Shown here piece after piece: positions 18,844 to 28,542 of a DNA stretch of 64,000 nt. Numbering within the stretch: the stretch's first letter is position 1; every line of letters begins with the position of its first letter. Made by a program: the position numbers and the translations under genes. Origin of the DNA: Marine Group II euryarchaeote MED-G37 (GTDB lineage Archaea > Thermoplasmatota > Poseidoniia > Poseidoniales > Thalassarchaeaceae); the NCBI GenBank assembly GCA_002457555.1, contig NTJQ01000003.1:1-64000 (forward strand). Reading direction: 5' to 3'. Below the pieces are notes generated by a model. It did not search any database. It was not told the DNA's origin and worked only from the letters and a program-made list of their open reading frames with translations.

Positions 18844-20337
18844 TTGAGTCTGGGGAATAACGAGCGCAGAATGCTTCGAGCATTACTTTCAGATGCCTCC
18901 CGCAACTGGATACTTTCAGAAATTCTAGAGGAAACAGATTGGAATGATCAAGTCCACGTCGCAGGCGCAGGTCAAGCACTTCACGAGGCTGGACTTATCG
19001 AAATCAGTGAGTCCACGTCTCGCTCTGTGGGGCTTGGCGGGGAAGGTCAAAACGCCGCTTCAAATGGCTTGCTAGAGGCTCGGATTTGGAATTGGCTACT
19101 ACAGGCCGAAGACTCAGAGAGAAACATGCAAGGTTTGTTCTCAGCAGGTTTTGAACGCCATGAGGCCGGACCAGGTGTAGGTCTGCTGAAATCCTTAGGG
19201 GTAAAGGTAGAATCTGGATCTTTTCTCTGGGAAGATGAAAAAGAGATCACTGCGACTATAGAGTCGCGAACCTCATTCATCCTAAGCCTAGAAAATTCTC
19301 GGGATGATGCAGATTCTCTCGATTCTTCTTTGATTAACCATTTCCAAGGTAGAAAGGGCTTGATAGAAATTGAGGATACAATCACGAGGAATTGGACCTT
19401 AACTAAGGCAGGTGCTGAATACAACACAGAAGGCTTGGAGGAAGTTCAACAAATCGGTGAGATTACACCTGAACTTCTTCAAGGAGAATCTTGGAGAGAT
19501 GCAGAATTTAAGCCATTCGATGTAAATGCCCCAGCGCCGATTCCTGCCGGCGGCAGACCTCATCCTATGCAAGCTCTCATAGAGAGAATTCGCTCAGTGT
19601 TCTTGGAAATGGGATTCTCGGAAATCGAGGGTGATTATGTTCAATCAGCAGGGTGGAATATGGATGCTCTATTCATTCCACAATCTCACCCTGCTAGAAC
19701 CATGCAAGACACATTCTATCTGAACAATCCAGAGAAAGTAGAAGTCGCCCCTGAAATGCTTGACCTATGGGCTAAGGTGCATGAACATGGACACGACACA
19801 GGAAGCAAAGGATGGGGTGTGGAATTCGATAAAGAGGAAGCACAAAAGGGCTTACTGAGAACTCATACAACCGTCAATACAATACGTCATATCGCAGAAA
19901 ACCCACAGGTCCCAAGCCGAGTTTTTGGTATTGGCCGTGTATTTAGACAAGAGACAATTGATCGCACTCATCTACCAGAATTCCACCAAATTGAGGGAAT
20001 CATTCACGAACCTGATGCAAATCTTCCAATGCTGATTTCTACTCTCAAAACCTTCTATGCAAAGATGGGATATCCCGATGTTCGTGTACGTCCAGCCTAC
20101 TTCCCTTACACCGAGCCTTCCGTCGAGGTAGAAGTTTTCTGGCGTGGTGAGTGGCTAGAACTAGGAGGCTCTGGTATATTCAGGCCAGAGGTTACAGAGC
20201 CATTGGGGACAGAATGGCCAGTCTGCGCATGGGGGATGGGTCTCGAGCGACTTGCGATGCTGGTTCTTGGCTTGGATGATATTCGAGAATTGTACCAACC
20301 GGATCTTGAGCGACTATCTAAGATGCCGATACTGTGA
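18844..20337 (+). CDS. pheS: Phenylalanyl-tRNA synthetase alpha subunit
   Basis: HPMQALIERIRSVFLEMGFSEIEG, HPARTMQDTFYL, RTHTTVNTIRHIA, GIGRVFRQETIDRTHLPEFHQIEG, GWGMGLERLAML. Confidence 0.96.
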   Translation: MSLGNNERRMLRALLSDASRNWILSEILEETDWNDQVHVAGAGQALHEAGLIEISESTSRSVGLGGEGQNAASNGLLEARIWNWLLQAEDSERNMQGLFSAGFERHEAGPGVGLLKSLGVKVESGSFLWEDEKEITATIESRTSFILSLENSRDDADSLDSSLINHFQGRKGLIEIEDTITRNWTLTKAGAEYNTEGLEEVQQIGEITPELLQGESWRDAEFKPFDVNAPAPIPAGGRPHPMQALIERIRSVFLEMGFSEIEGDYVQSAGWNMDALFIPQSHPARTMQDTFYLNNPEKVEVAPEMLDLWAKVHEHGHDTGSKGWGVEFDKEEAQKGLLRTHTTVNTIRHIAENPQVPSRVFGIGRVFRQETIDRTHLPEFHQIEGIIHEPDANLPMLISTLKTFYAKMGYPDVRVRPAYFPYTEPSVEVEVFWRGEWLELGGSGIFRPEVTEPLGTEWPVCAWGMGLERLAMLVLGLDDIRELYQPDLERLSKMPIL

Positions 20338-21439
20338 TTGTTGAATCTTTACTTCCTCTAAAAATCTGTAATTCACTTCCGGAAACAACTGCCATTGTTA
20401 GTAAGGTCAACAATATAGCCCCTGAATTGGGAGGGTTGTTGAACCACGGGATTGCAATTAATCCAGACTCACTTGATTGTCCTTGACCACCTCCTTGGCC
20501 ACCTCCTCCGCAACCTTCTGGTGGAGGTCCAATGCCTGGTCCCCAAGTTTCTCCGTAACCAGAACAATCTGTATCCCCTCCTCCATCTTGTCCTGTGTCG
20601 TAATTACTAGTTTCAGCAATCCCTCTGTAACAGAGGATGAAGTAAGGGAATCCTAAGTCATCTTCACCATTCGCCCATGTTGAATGGTAGTGGTAAATCC
20701 CATCTGGGAAATCAGGTGTTGCACCATATTGCCCATTACAGGAATCTAAGTCACCCATGCCTGCAATATACTCATAATCTTCAATTCCGTTATACCCCGT
20801 TTCTCCTTCTTTCAATCGATATGAAGAAGTCATTTCTGATACTTCACCTGTATCGTCCCATCCTACAAATCCATAAATTGGATATCCATCGAAGGCAAAT
20901 CCGACTATCCCCGAATGTTCATTGAGTGTTCTTGAAGATTCTAGACTATAATCTCTCCAAGATTGGTCTTCATCGGGGTGCCAATGAACACAGTTGGCAT
21001 CTGCATGATAATGATACTCGCCTCCCGGGCCTGAGTGGCCATGACACAAACCGAGCCAAACATGTTGTCTATCTTCTTCATACTGCCCCTCTTGCCCAGC
21101 CACTGCATCTCCACCGGGGCCGTCTTCAGGGCCGAATATGGGTACTCCATTGACCGCGAAAGCGACAGCACCTCTAATTGGGGCCATTTCACAACCCTCA
21201 CTCGAGATAGAGGGGGTGCACTCAGAGTTATTTGTTGGTTCTAGTGGAATCGTCCAAACATGATCTTGTGAGGCAGTACAACATCCCGGCCCTGACTCTA
21301 AATCATGGGCTGGAATCCCATTTGCTTGAATCACAATGTGAGTTTCATTGTATTCGTAATCTAATGCACAAATGTGGTTATCATAGTCAGTAGTATTGTA
21401 GTCGTCAATACCTGCTATATCGTCTCCATGGCAGTGCAA
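20318..21439 (-). CDS. YHYH-domain protein, C-terminal part (in frame with upstream ORF across a TAG)
   Basis: GEYHYHADANCVHWHPDEDQSWRDYSLESSRTLNEHSGIVGFAFDGYPIYG and GIYHYHSTWAN; C-terminal TM; no Met start or signal peptide of its own (TTG 'start'). Confidence 0.8.
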   Translation of the reverse strand: MHCHGDDIAGIDDYNTTDYDNHICALDYEYNETHIVIQANGIPAHDLESGPGCCTASQDHVWTIPLEPTNNSECTPSISSEGCEMAPIRGAVAFAVNGVPIFGPEDGPGGDAVAGQEGQYEEDRQHVWLGLCHGHSGPGGEYHYHADANCVHWHPDEDQSWRDYSLESSRTLNEHSGIVGFAFDGYPIYGFVGWDDTGEVSEMTSSYRLKEGETGYNGIEDYEYIAGMGDLDSCNGQYGATPDFPDGIYHYHSTWANGEDDLGFPYFILCYRGIAETSNYDTGQDGGGDTDCSGYGETWGPGIGPPPEGCGGGGQGGGQGQSSESGLIAIPWFNNPPNSGAILLTLLTMAVVSGSELQIFRGSKDSTITVSAS

Positions 21440-21487
21440 ACTGTTATTCCAAAATTCAGCACGGTGAGCCTCCTCATCGTTGGGTTG

Positions 21488-22231
21488 CTATACAGTGTTA
21501 TTGTCTTCATTTGTAGAATTGCCGTCATCATTTTGCTGTTTTTCAACGATGTAATTTATGGTGGTTTTATCTGTAGAAAATATATTTTCTCCACAATTTG
21601 CTTCCATGGTAATTGTTAGATTTTCATTTAATTCTGAAAAAACCATGGAGAAAAGTCCGTCATCACCCATAGGAACGTTCAGCTGTTCTTGTTCAATATC
21701 AGAATCGGACCAAACAAAATCGCAAGTTTCAATCGATGTGTGGGATAGGTTTCCACTAAGAATAGCATCACTACCGTGAGCAATAGTGGTTGCAAAATTA
21801 TCAAGAATAATTTCAGCGTCCCCTTCATCTGGATACGAAATTGTAAATTGAGTTTCCCAGTTTGCCTCTTGGTTAAGGTAATCTCGCGCTAAGATGCTTA
21901 GTGAATGAGTGCCGGGGTTTAGTCCGGTAATGTCGACTACATATTGTCCATTTTTATCGAGGTAAGTGTCGGGTAATTTTGCATTATTCAAAGACACTTC
22001 AAGGTATATTTCATCAACAGATTCGTCGGTGACGGTGACAGTAACGCTCGTCACCTCTCCCACTAGGAAATCTCCAGGATTTTCCCCAGTAATTGCCGGG
22101 GGTCGATCTGAAACGTCGGTTTCCACTCCAATAAAGAAAAGTCCTAACATGACACTCCCAATCATCAGAAAGGCCAATGTTAGGCTCCGGAGCTGCTCTT
22201 TGTCCATACCCCCTCTCTCCACATTGAACAT
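21488..22231 (-). CDS. N-terminal signal-anchor + Ig-like segment, likely the 5' part of the YHYH gene
   Basis: N-terminal hydrophobic anchor (LTLAFLMIGSVMLGLFFIGVET), beta-rich region, ends ...NEDNNTV-TAG; same frame as 20318..21439. Confidence 0.65.
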   Translation of the reverse strand: MFNVERGGMDKEQLRSLTLAFLMIGSVMLGLFFIGVETDVSDRPPAITGENPGDFLVGEVTSVTVTVTDESVDEIYLEVSLNNAKLPDTYLDKNGQYVVDITGLNPGTHSLSILARDYLNQEANWETQFTISYPDEGDAEIILDNFATTIAHGSDAILSGNLSHTSIETCDFVWSDSDIEQEQLNVPMGDDGLFSMVFSELNENLTITMEANCGENIFSTDKTTINYIVEKQQNDDGNSTNEDNNTV

Positions 22232-22289
22232 AAAAAGTCAACTTGTATTTTTCTTACATGTATCAGAGATGCACAGGTATTCAAAAATT

Positions 22290-23348
22290 TCACTCTTTGG
22301 CTAGGTGTTGTAAATCTTCTACGAAGAGGTCCAATTCCCAAGCTGTACCTGTCCAAGCCAACCTCTTTCGCAATTGTTTGTCTAGGACAAAAGTCACTGT
22401 CGAGTGACCTATTTCGTAATCACCCAATGACTCCTCATGTGGATTTGTTTCCTCACCATCCTCTGAGCCTTCTAAGACACAGGATAGGTAATCTCCATTC
22501 GGGCGCTCATAGCCTTCATCGCACATACAATGAGCACTCGAACCTTCACCCATAACCCAGCCATGGTCATTACAATCTACACCTACCGGAAGCAGAGAGG
22601 TGTTTGCACCTGACGCAACCCAAGCTAGGTGGTCATCGTGTGTAGCGAATTGATTAAGATAGTCTTCGTCTGATTGTTGCCACGTCCAAGAGGTATGATT
22701 CCAATTCATCAACGTCCACCCTTCAGTCGAAAAATTGACTTCAGCAGAATTTCTCGCTTTGTTGTCTAAATCAGTGACTGTATCAGAAACGTGCAAATTT
22801 GAATTTAGAGAATCTACAACAATTGTGTCGTTGCTTGAATTCAGGAATACTACTCGATTCATTGCACCTTCAGGGGGAGCACTGGCTGCAATGTGTTCAT
22901 CGTCAACAATTACATTCCATGAGGAATAAACATCCAACAGAACACTCGGCCTTTCAGCCGTCAGGTGTGTCCAGTTATATCCTCTAGATTCAGTCCATTG
23001 GGACAGATGTTGCACTGTGTCTCGAGCGGGATCAATTGTAACTGAGACGAAGACAACATCATCACTCGCATCACCGAGATTTGCTTTTGCCCAAGCGATG
23101 TTTGCTGAAATTGCCAGACAAATATCGGGGCAACTAGTGTACACAAAAGCCACAACGATAACCTTTCCTTCTAGGCCAGAAAGAGTGAATTCCTGACCAT
23201 TTTGGTCAATTAGAGTGAAATCGGGTGCATCGGGGGGTTCTCGATATTCTATCCCATTGAAATCGAAATCATTGTCATTCTGCCCTAAACACCCGGATAG
23301 CATTATCGAAACAAGCAGAACCGCGAAGATTTTCCGACGCATTCTCAT
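22290..23348 (-). CDS. SCO1/SenC family lipoprotein with EGF-like Cys-rich insertion
   Basis: Lipobox MLSGCLGQ; VVAFVYTSCPDICLAISANI (CxxxC); conserved GHSTVTFVLD; insert CNDHGWVMGEGSSAHCMCDEGYERPNGDYLSC. Confidence 0.88.
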   Translation of the reverse strand: MRMRRKIFAVLLVSIMLSGCLGQNDNDFDFNGIEYREPPDAPDFTLIDQNGQEFTLSGLEGKVIVVAFVYTSCPDICLAISANIAWAKANLGDASDDVVFVSVTIDPARDTVQHLSQWTESRGYNWTHLTAERPSVLLDVYSSWNVIVDDEHIAASAPPEGAMNRVVFLNSSNDTIVVDSLNSNLHVSDTVTDLDNKARNSAEVNFSTEGWTLMNWNHTSWTWQQSDEDYLNQFATHDDHLAWVASGANTSLLPVGVDCNDHGWVMGEGSSAHCMCDEGYERPNGDYLSCVLEGSEDGEETNPHEESLGDYEIGHSTVTFVLDKQLRKRLAWTGTAWELDLFVEDLQHLAKE

Positions 23349-24076
23349 TCCTCAAGTAGGTACAGTATGTCTTCTAGGACCATTTCTGCATTCCAATCGG
23401 TGTCTCCCCACCAAACTCTTTGATTGAAATTTTGGTCAACGATGATTGTTCCTGTTGTATGGTCTACCCAGTAACTTAGTGGATGGTGCTTGACGGTAAC
23501 GGCGGCATCCTCCGACTGTTGAGTATCAACCCCACATCCTTCGTCGTCGACTTCTTCGCCTTCTGGCGTATCAGCACAGATATCGAACCCATCTGCCACC
23601 CCATCTCCATCTTGGTCTGAATCATAGGTGGTTAATCCAACATCAAAGTTAACCCACACCGGCTGTAATTCCTCCAAACTACCCGTAAGGTGTGGCCAAT
23701 GGAATCCTCGGTCATTCGCATATTGTTTCAGAACAGTGGAGTTGTCGGTCCACGGGTCTACAGTGATTGATAGGATTGCTACATCTTCGCCATACGCATC
23801 CCCTAATTGCTCAGCGACATAGTGTAAATTAGCACTTACTATTGGGCAAATGTCCGGACATCGGGTGAATAGGAAAGCGATAACGATGACTTTTCCTTCT
23901 AGTTCGCTTAAGGCGTAAGGTTCACCATTCTCATCAAGTAAAATGAAGTCCTCTACAGATACTTCTGGCTTTATTTCTTCACCGTAAAATGGGCTTTCTT
24001 CCTCCCCCATACATCCTGCCATCAGTAGACCAAGGGTAACAAGAATCACCGAAATTACACGTGAGTTAATTCTCAT
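23345..24076 (-). CDS. SCO1/SenC family lipoprotein with TSP3-like insertion
   Basis: Lipobox LMAGCMGE; AFLFTRCPDICPIVSANL; YWVDHTTGTIIVD; insert DSDQDGDGVADGFDICADTPEGEEVDDEGCG. Confidence 0.9.
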   Translation of the reverse strand: MRINSRVISVILVTLGLLMAGCMGEEESPFYGEEIKPEVSVEDFILLDENGEPYALSELEGKVIVIAFLFTRCPDICPIVSANLHYVAEQLGDAYGEDVAILSITVDPWTDNSTVLKQYANDRGFHWPHLTGSLEELQPVWVNFDVGLTTYDSDQDGDGVADGFDICADTPEGEEVDDEGCGVDTQQSEDAAVTVKHHPLSYWVDHTTGTIIVDQNFNQRVWWGDTDWNAEMVLEDILYLLEE

Positions 24077-24081
24077 TCTTC

Positions 24082-24672
24082 CTATTCCTCCTTTGCTATG
24101 TTATTCGAATCTTTTCTGAAATTGTTCCTCATTATCCAAATACAGGCGGCGGCTGTAAATGATAGAATTGCACCCACAAGTAAGATATTTTGTAACTCAA
24201 TTCCATCACTTGAATCAGATGGCTCTTGCCCACCTCCGGGCAAGGTAAAACCACCTTCTGGAGGTCCATTTTCTGTATGGTTATCCAATAGTATGGTTAC
24301 ATTGACAATATGCCATAGGGTTCCATTGTTGGAAATTTGTATTTCCAAAATGGTAGGGTAGTAGTACTCAGGGTCAAGCCATACTCGACATTCATCATCG
24401 GTAGTTATCGAATTTGAGGGGCCGGCCTCACACTCCCAATCTATGGTGCCATTTTTGCCTTCGGTAGAAAATGTAAGCGTACGATTTCTATCTACCACAT
24501 TGTAAAAAATCAAGGTATCATTCTGTTGAACGGAGGCTTCGTCAGGCTGTACTGAATTATTCCTCATGATGAACGCGAATGTGTTAGCACCATGTGCGGA
24601 TGCGGTTGGAGCCATCAATAACACAGCTACCATTACCAATGCGATTCTAACACGCATTAGTTTCCACCTCAT
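24082..24672 (-). CDS. Exported C-terminally anchored beta-rich protein (cupredoxin-like?)
   Basis: Signal peptide ending APTASA|H; C-terminal TM ILLVGAILSFTAAACIWIM. Confidence 0.6.
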   Translation of the reverse strand: MRWKLMRVRIALVMVAVLLMAPTASAHGANTFAFIMRNNSVQPDEASVQQNDTLIFYNVVDRNRTLTFSTEGKNGTIDWECEAGPSNSITTDDECRVWLDPEYYYPTILEIQISNNGTLWHIVNVTILLDNHTENGPPEGGFTLPGGGQEPSDSSDGIELQNILLVGAILSFTAAACIWIMRNNFRKDSNNIAKEE

Positions 24673-26630
24673 TCATCAGATGCCTCTACTGACCATAGGG
24701 CGGGATAATCATATCTTGAATCATAATCTTCGTCAAACTGAACCACATACACACCACTGACCATCTCAGAGATGAAAACGAATCCTCTTGGATCATATTG
24801 TAACCCCCAGTCGAATGGAATCATACAAGATGCCCAACAATCAGCCATATCGTAGCCGAGGGTATTCGTTGGGTCTTCTATCCAATCAGGTCCCGCCGGC
24901 AAGTAATATCCGAGGGTATGAGATGGCGCCAATTGAGTTATTGCTTGGAATCCTCTATCAGGTTCAGGGTAGCCGTTTTCCCATACTAGTTCATCCCAAA
25001 TATGACCGTGGTCGGTTATCCAAACACCTGCATGATAGTGTGTCCAATAGACGTGTCCACTCAACCCCGTATCTCCATTGTGAGGGCTGAATATGTATCC
25101 CCCTGGGATGTAGTGGTGCGGATGTGTTGTCCCGTCAGCTAGGATGCTTTCGCCTGGCAACTTCCACTTGGAAACTAAGAACGGCTTCGTTGGATCAGTT
25201 GTATCTATGGTCCAAATGAATCCTGTATGGTTTGCGTTAGATCCATATTCCGGAGCGATGTAAGTGTAGTGCCTCCAATTCTCGCTGTATGTAGCATCAG
25301 TAGGTCCTGTTCCACAATGTTCAGGCCAGGTCTCTACAGGGTCATATTCACTGATTCCCGAACAAATAAGATTGTCTTGTGGTACTGCATAGTGGATGTT
25401 GTCGTTTCCATCATTTGCGTTCAACCAAACATCAGAGTCCATGTTTGCATGGCCACCGCCATCAGGCCCATACCATCCTGCGTCATCTGTGGGGCAACCG
25501 AGCCAGCGACCGGTTTCTGGAGGCCAAGAAATACCCAGAGGGTCTGCAAGTTGGGGTGGTTCAGACACATCAACAAGTCTCAATCCAGCACCCCAGTATG
25601 AGACTGCCAACATCTTTTGTTTGGTTATCGGGTGTATGAAAAACACATTATCGTGATTGAAAATAGATCCTCCACAAGTTGTCTGAGGTTCGGGAGTGTA
25701 TCCTCCCCAACGAATGATTTCTCTGCTTGCGTTTTGTTGCTCATTGTTGTTTGTGGGATTCAGCCCTTCGAAATCGATTAGTGCATAGAATACTTGAGTG
25801 CCTTTGTAGAATGTTCCACTTGATCCCTCAACCATTTCTGGATAAGGGTCTGCACCGAATAGGAATAGATGACAATCATCTTGCCATAGGGCAGTTGGAT
25901 TCGCCGGCTCCCAATCGCAATAGACATGCAGGTCTTGGTTGTGGAAGCCTGCTGGAGGGTTATCCCATTCAGCGACCTTGATCGGACTTGTCTTGTCTCC
26001 AACATAAATCAGGTCAAGTCGATTTGCTCCGCTGTTGGCGTCATCATCATTTGGAATTGGGTCTAGTTCTGAGTTGGTTAATTCGTGATTTACCAAAACC
26101 CAATTATTGTCTGAGGTTACCTTGATGTCTATCATTCTAGCAATTTCTGCGTAGTAAGTTGATAATAGCCGAATATCGTTAGGTTTGCTGATATCAAGTA
26201 TTTCGAATTGGTTGTATGAAGACACGTATGCAAAGCATCCTCCTGTTCCATCTCCGTAAATTTCACAATCATCTAGGAAATTACCTTCGATTGCGATTTC
26301 GGAATTATCTCCTGGGGTAGGCCCTGTATTCTTGAATTCATCAAAACAAGGTCTTCCAGCCACGTTATCCAATTCTGCTGGAGGTTTGACATTTCCATCA
26401 CAATTCAGGTTGTGATAATCAATAAGTTGAGCATTTGGAGTTGCAAGCCTGTGAGAAAATAGATCATTGTGAGAATGATTCTCGTCTTCGATTTCAGTGA
26501 CGGGATCAATCCACTCCCAACTATCTGATTCATCGGCATCGGGTTCGAATACACCAATACAACCACTGAGTGGGGCTGCAAGCATAAGGAAAGTCATCAG
26601 AATCATGGGGTTTAGATAACTAAGAGTCAT
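24669..26630 (-). CDS. Secreted lipoprotein beta-propeller (LVIVD-like repeats), His-rich
   Basis: Lipobox LAAPLSGCIG; AYVSSYNQFEILDISKPNDIRLLSTY, GLRLVDVSEPPQLADP, FSPHNGDTGLSGHVYWTHYHAGVWITDHGHIWDE. Confidence 0.7.
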   Translation of the reverse strand: MTLSYLNPMILMTFLMLAAPLSGCIGVFEPDADESDSWEWIDPVTEIEDENHSHNDLFSHRLATPNAQLIDYHNLNCDGNVKPPAELDNVAGRPCFDEFKNTGPTPGDNSEIAIEGNFLDDCEIYGDGTGGCFAYVSSYNQFEILDISKPNDIRLLSTYYAEIARMIDIKVTSDNNWVLVNHELTNSELDPIPNDDDANSGANRLDLIYVGDKTSPIKVAEWDNPPAGFHNQDLHVYCDWEPANPTALWQDDCHLFLFGADPYPEMVEGSSGTFYKGTQVFYALIDFEGLNPTNNNEQQNASREIIRWGGYTPEPQTTCGGSIFNHDNVFFIHPITKQKMLAVSYWGAGLRLVDVSEPPQLADPLGISWPPETGRWLGCPTDDAGWYGPDGGGHANMDSDVWLNANDGNDNIHYAVPQDNLICSGISEYDPVETWPEHCGTGPTDATYSENWRHYTYIAPEYGSNANHTGFIWTIDTTDPTKPFLVSKWKLPGESILADGTTHPHHYIPGGYIFSPHNGDTGLSGHVYWTHYHAGVWITDHGHIWDELVWENGYPEPDRGFQAITQLAPSHTLGYYLPAGPDWIEDPTNTLGYDMADCWASCMIPFDWGLQYDPRGFVFISEMVSGVYVVQFDEDYDSRYDYPALWSVEASDE

Positions 26631-26693
26631 GTTCTCACCATTGGCTATGGCTTTGGCGGTATTCGTCGAGCAATTGAATGCAACGGTCCTAAG

Positions 26694-26712
26694 CGCCCTC
26701 TAAGAGAGGGCG
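26694..26712. other. Perfect triloop hairpin (CGCCCTCT-AAG-AGAGGGCG), downstream of the 26737..28512 gene; possible 3'-end element
   Basis: 8-bp perfect inverted repeat, 3-nt loop, intergenic. Confidence 0.55.
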
Positions 26713-26736
26713 TGGTTTAGGGATATTCTGGTTTAG

Positions 26737-28512
26737 TTATGTGTCCAGGGGAATGCCATATGGTACATCGATGTCTAGTTGGACGATGTATAGTCCAGTT
26801 GTGATGCAGGAAAGATAGGTGTATCCGTCGTGGTATTCAGCAGCCCATAGGAATGGAGTCCATCCAAAGTCGTAGTATGAACTATCCAGAGGAACTCCAT
26901 CTTCGCCATGAGGTAAGTGATAACCAATCGTAGCTTCCATATGAGCTACTGAACGATTCGTCCCTTCTTCTAAGCCTAAAACCATCAGAGTTTCAATGTC
27001 TACAACCCATAATCCTGCGTGGTAACTTGAGAGATATATTCGCCCATCCCATGCACCACCATAGCTATGGTCTGGCATATTTGGCAGACCGGTTTGGAAG
27101 ATTTCATGATCAGCATTGTGCGGGCTGAAGAGTAACCATTCATCTCCCGATGGGATGAAATGATCCTCGGCAAAAGGAATCTCATAACCATGGATTAACT
27201 TCGGCATGAAAGTGACTTTTCCGTTCAATACTTCGTAATCGGTGGTGTCTAACAAATACCCCATGCCTGTTCCGATTTCAGTTGAAAGTACTTCAGTGGC
27301 TAGGAAGGTCATGTGCATTTTTCCAGCAGGGTAGCCTAAGTGACTTGCATCCACCATCTTGTCAATTGGTTCGGCGTAGTGGATGTAGGAGGCACGTCCA
27401 CCATTTTCATTGCTTGTACAACCACAATCCATCTCTCCGTCTCCATCAAGATCGGCGAATTCCATCCAAGCCCCAACTTCAGGTGCTCTCCATGTACAGC
27501 CGGCTTGAGTACCACCGGACATACGACATAGCGAACCATGCCAGAGGTATTGTTCCGGACTATTCTGAGGGTGAGGTACGTCGCTAACATCGAAGATCCT
27601 CAGACCTGCTTCCCAGTATGCTCCATAGACGTAGGTGCGGCCATAGCGAGGATCACTCTGGTCCTCGCCAGGCCAAGTCTGAACAGTCATATCGTGAATG
27701 TAGATCCAACCTCCAAGAGTAGTTTCCCAACTTACTTCTGCTTCGCCCACCTTTACAATTCTAGGCAAGTCACCCCAAAGCCCGAAGTTTAGATGGGCGA
27801 TGGTAATTCCACCACAGGCATCTCCCTGGCCAACATCACAGGCTTCGTAATCTGGATTCGCCACGAAAATGTACCATTCACCATCAATCATGTGAGTGTA
27901 TAGGTTGTGAGGCCCGCTTGGGTGATCAACATCATACCAGGCATCGACAAACGTAGGGTCGGTCTTGTCAGTGACATCAACCAAAGTCACGGTAACTTGA
28001 GCAGGGTCCCCCCACTGACCAACATTAGGGTCTGCATTACCCGCATCTACCAATTGATTTTGAACAATAATGTATTCTCGGCCATTGTATTCAAGATATT
28101 TAACATCCAAAACTTGTGTATTTGGATCGACGTATACTCCTGTTACAGTAGTATTTGCTGGATTTGTAACATCGACAATATGCATTTCAGACCATCCGGC
28201 AAGATAGGCATAGGTTCTACCGTCGGGAGAATCAGCAACTTGTACTTCGGCATTACCTGGTGCAGTTAGTGGGTTGAACGAAACAGGTTGAATATTATCG
28301 GTGTATAAGACATGCTGACTTGCATTTCGATGATCATGTCCCTCCTCATATTGAATCAACGGATCAATCATTGAAGACGGTCCATCTGAGGTAAGTGAAT
28401 CTCCTTCTTCAAGCATCATTATCGCTACTCCTCCAATAAGCAAGGTAACCGCTAATCCCCCCGCGATAAGGAGCCGCTCGGTGTCCATCATCCGCCCGAA
28501 CGTCCGAGTCAT
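26737..28512 (-). CDS. Membrane-anchored secreted beta-propeller (LVIVD-like), paralog of 24669..26630
   Basis: N-terminal TM LLIAGGLAVTLLIGGVAIMM; AYLAGWSEMHIVDVTNPANTTVTGVY, GLRIFDVSDVPHPQN, FSPHNADHE...YLSSYHAGLWVVD. Confidence 0.7.
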   Translation of the reverse strand: MTRTFGRMMDTERLLIAGGLAVTLLIGGVAIMMLEEGDSLTSDGPSSMIDPLIQYEEGHDHRNASQHVLYTDNIQPVSFNPLTAPGNAEVQVADSPDGRTYAYLAGWSEMHIVDVTNPANTTVTGVYVDPNTQVLDVKYLEYNGREYIIVQNQLVDAGNADPNVGQWGDPAQVTVTLVDVTDKTDPTFVDAWYDVDHPSGPHNLYTHMIDGEWYIFVANPDYEACDVGQGDACGGITIAHLNFGLWGDLPRIVKVGEAEVSWETTLGGWIYIHDMTVQTWPGEDQSDPRYGRTYVYGAYWEAGLRIFDVSDVPHPQNSPEQYLWHGSLCRMSGGTQAGCTWRAPEVGAWMEFADLDGDGEMDCGCTSNENGGRASYIHYAEPIDKMVDASHLGYPAGKMHMTFLATEVLSTEIGTGMGYLLDTTDYEVLNGKVTFMPKLIHGYEIPFAEDHFIPSGDEWLLFSPHNADHEIFQTGLPNMPDHSYGGAWDGRIYLSSYHAGLWVVDIETLMVLGLEEGTNRSVAHMEATIGYHLPHGEDGVPLDSSYYDFGWTPFLWAAEYHDGYTYLSCITTGLYIVQLDIDVPYGIPLDT

Positions 28513-28542
28513 GTTGAAGTCTTTGCCGCAATACGGAGAGTC

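Noticed and set aside
21488-21490. Pyrrolysine at the in-frame TAG
   Set aside because: Possible in principle but no pyl genes or PYLIS-like evidence in this window, and many genes here use ordinary stops; mutation, error or readthrough are simpler. Kept only as an alternative in the finding.
24669-28512. Direct annotation of the propellers as SBP56/methanethiol oxidase
   Set aside because: Gene neighbourhood with SCO1 is reminiscent, but I could not recognise SBP56 signature motifs in either sequence.
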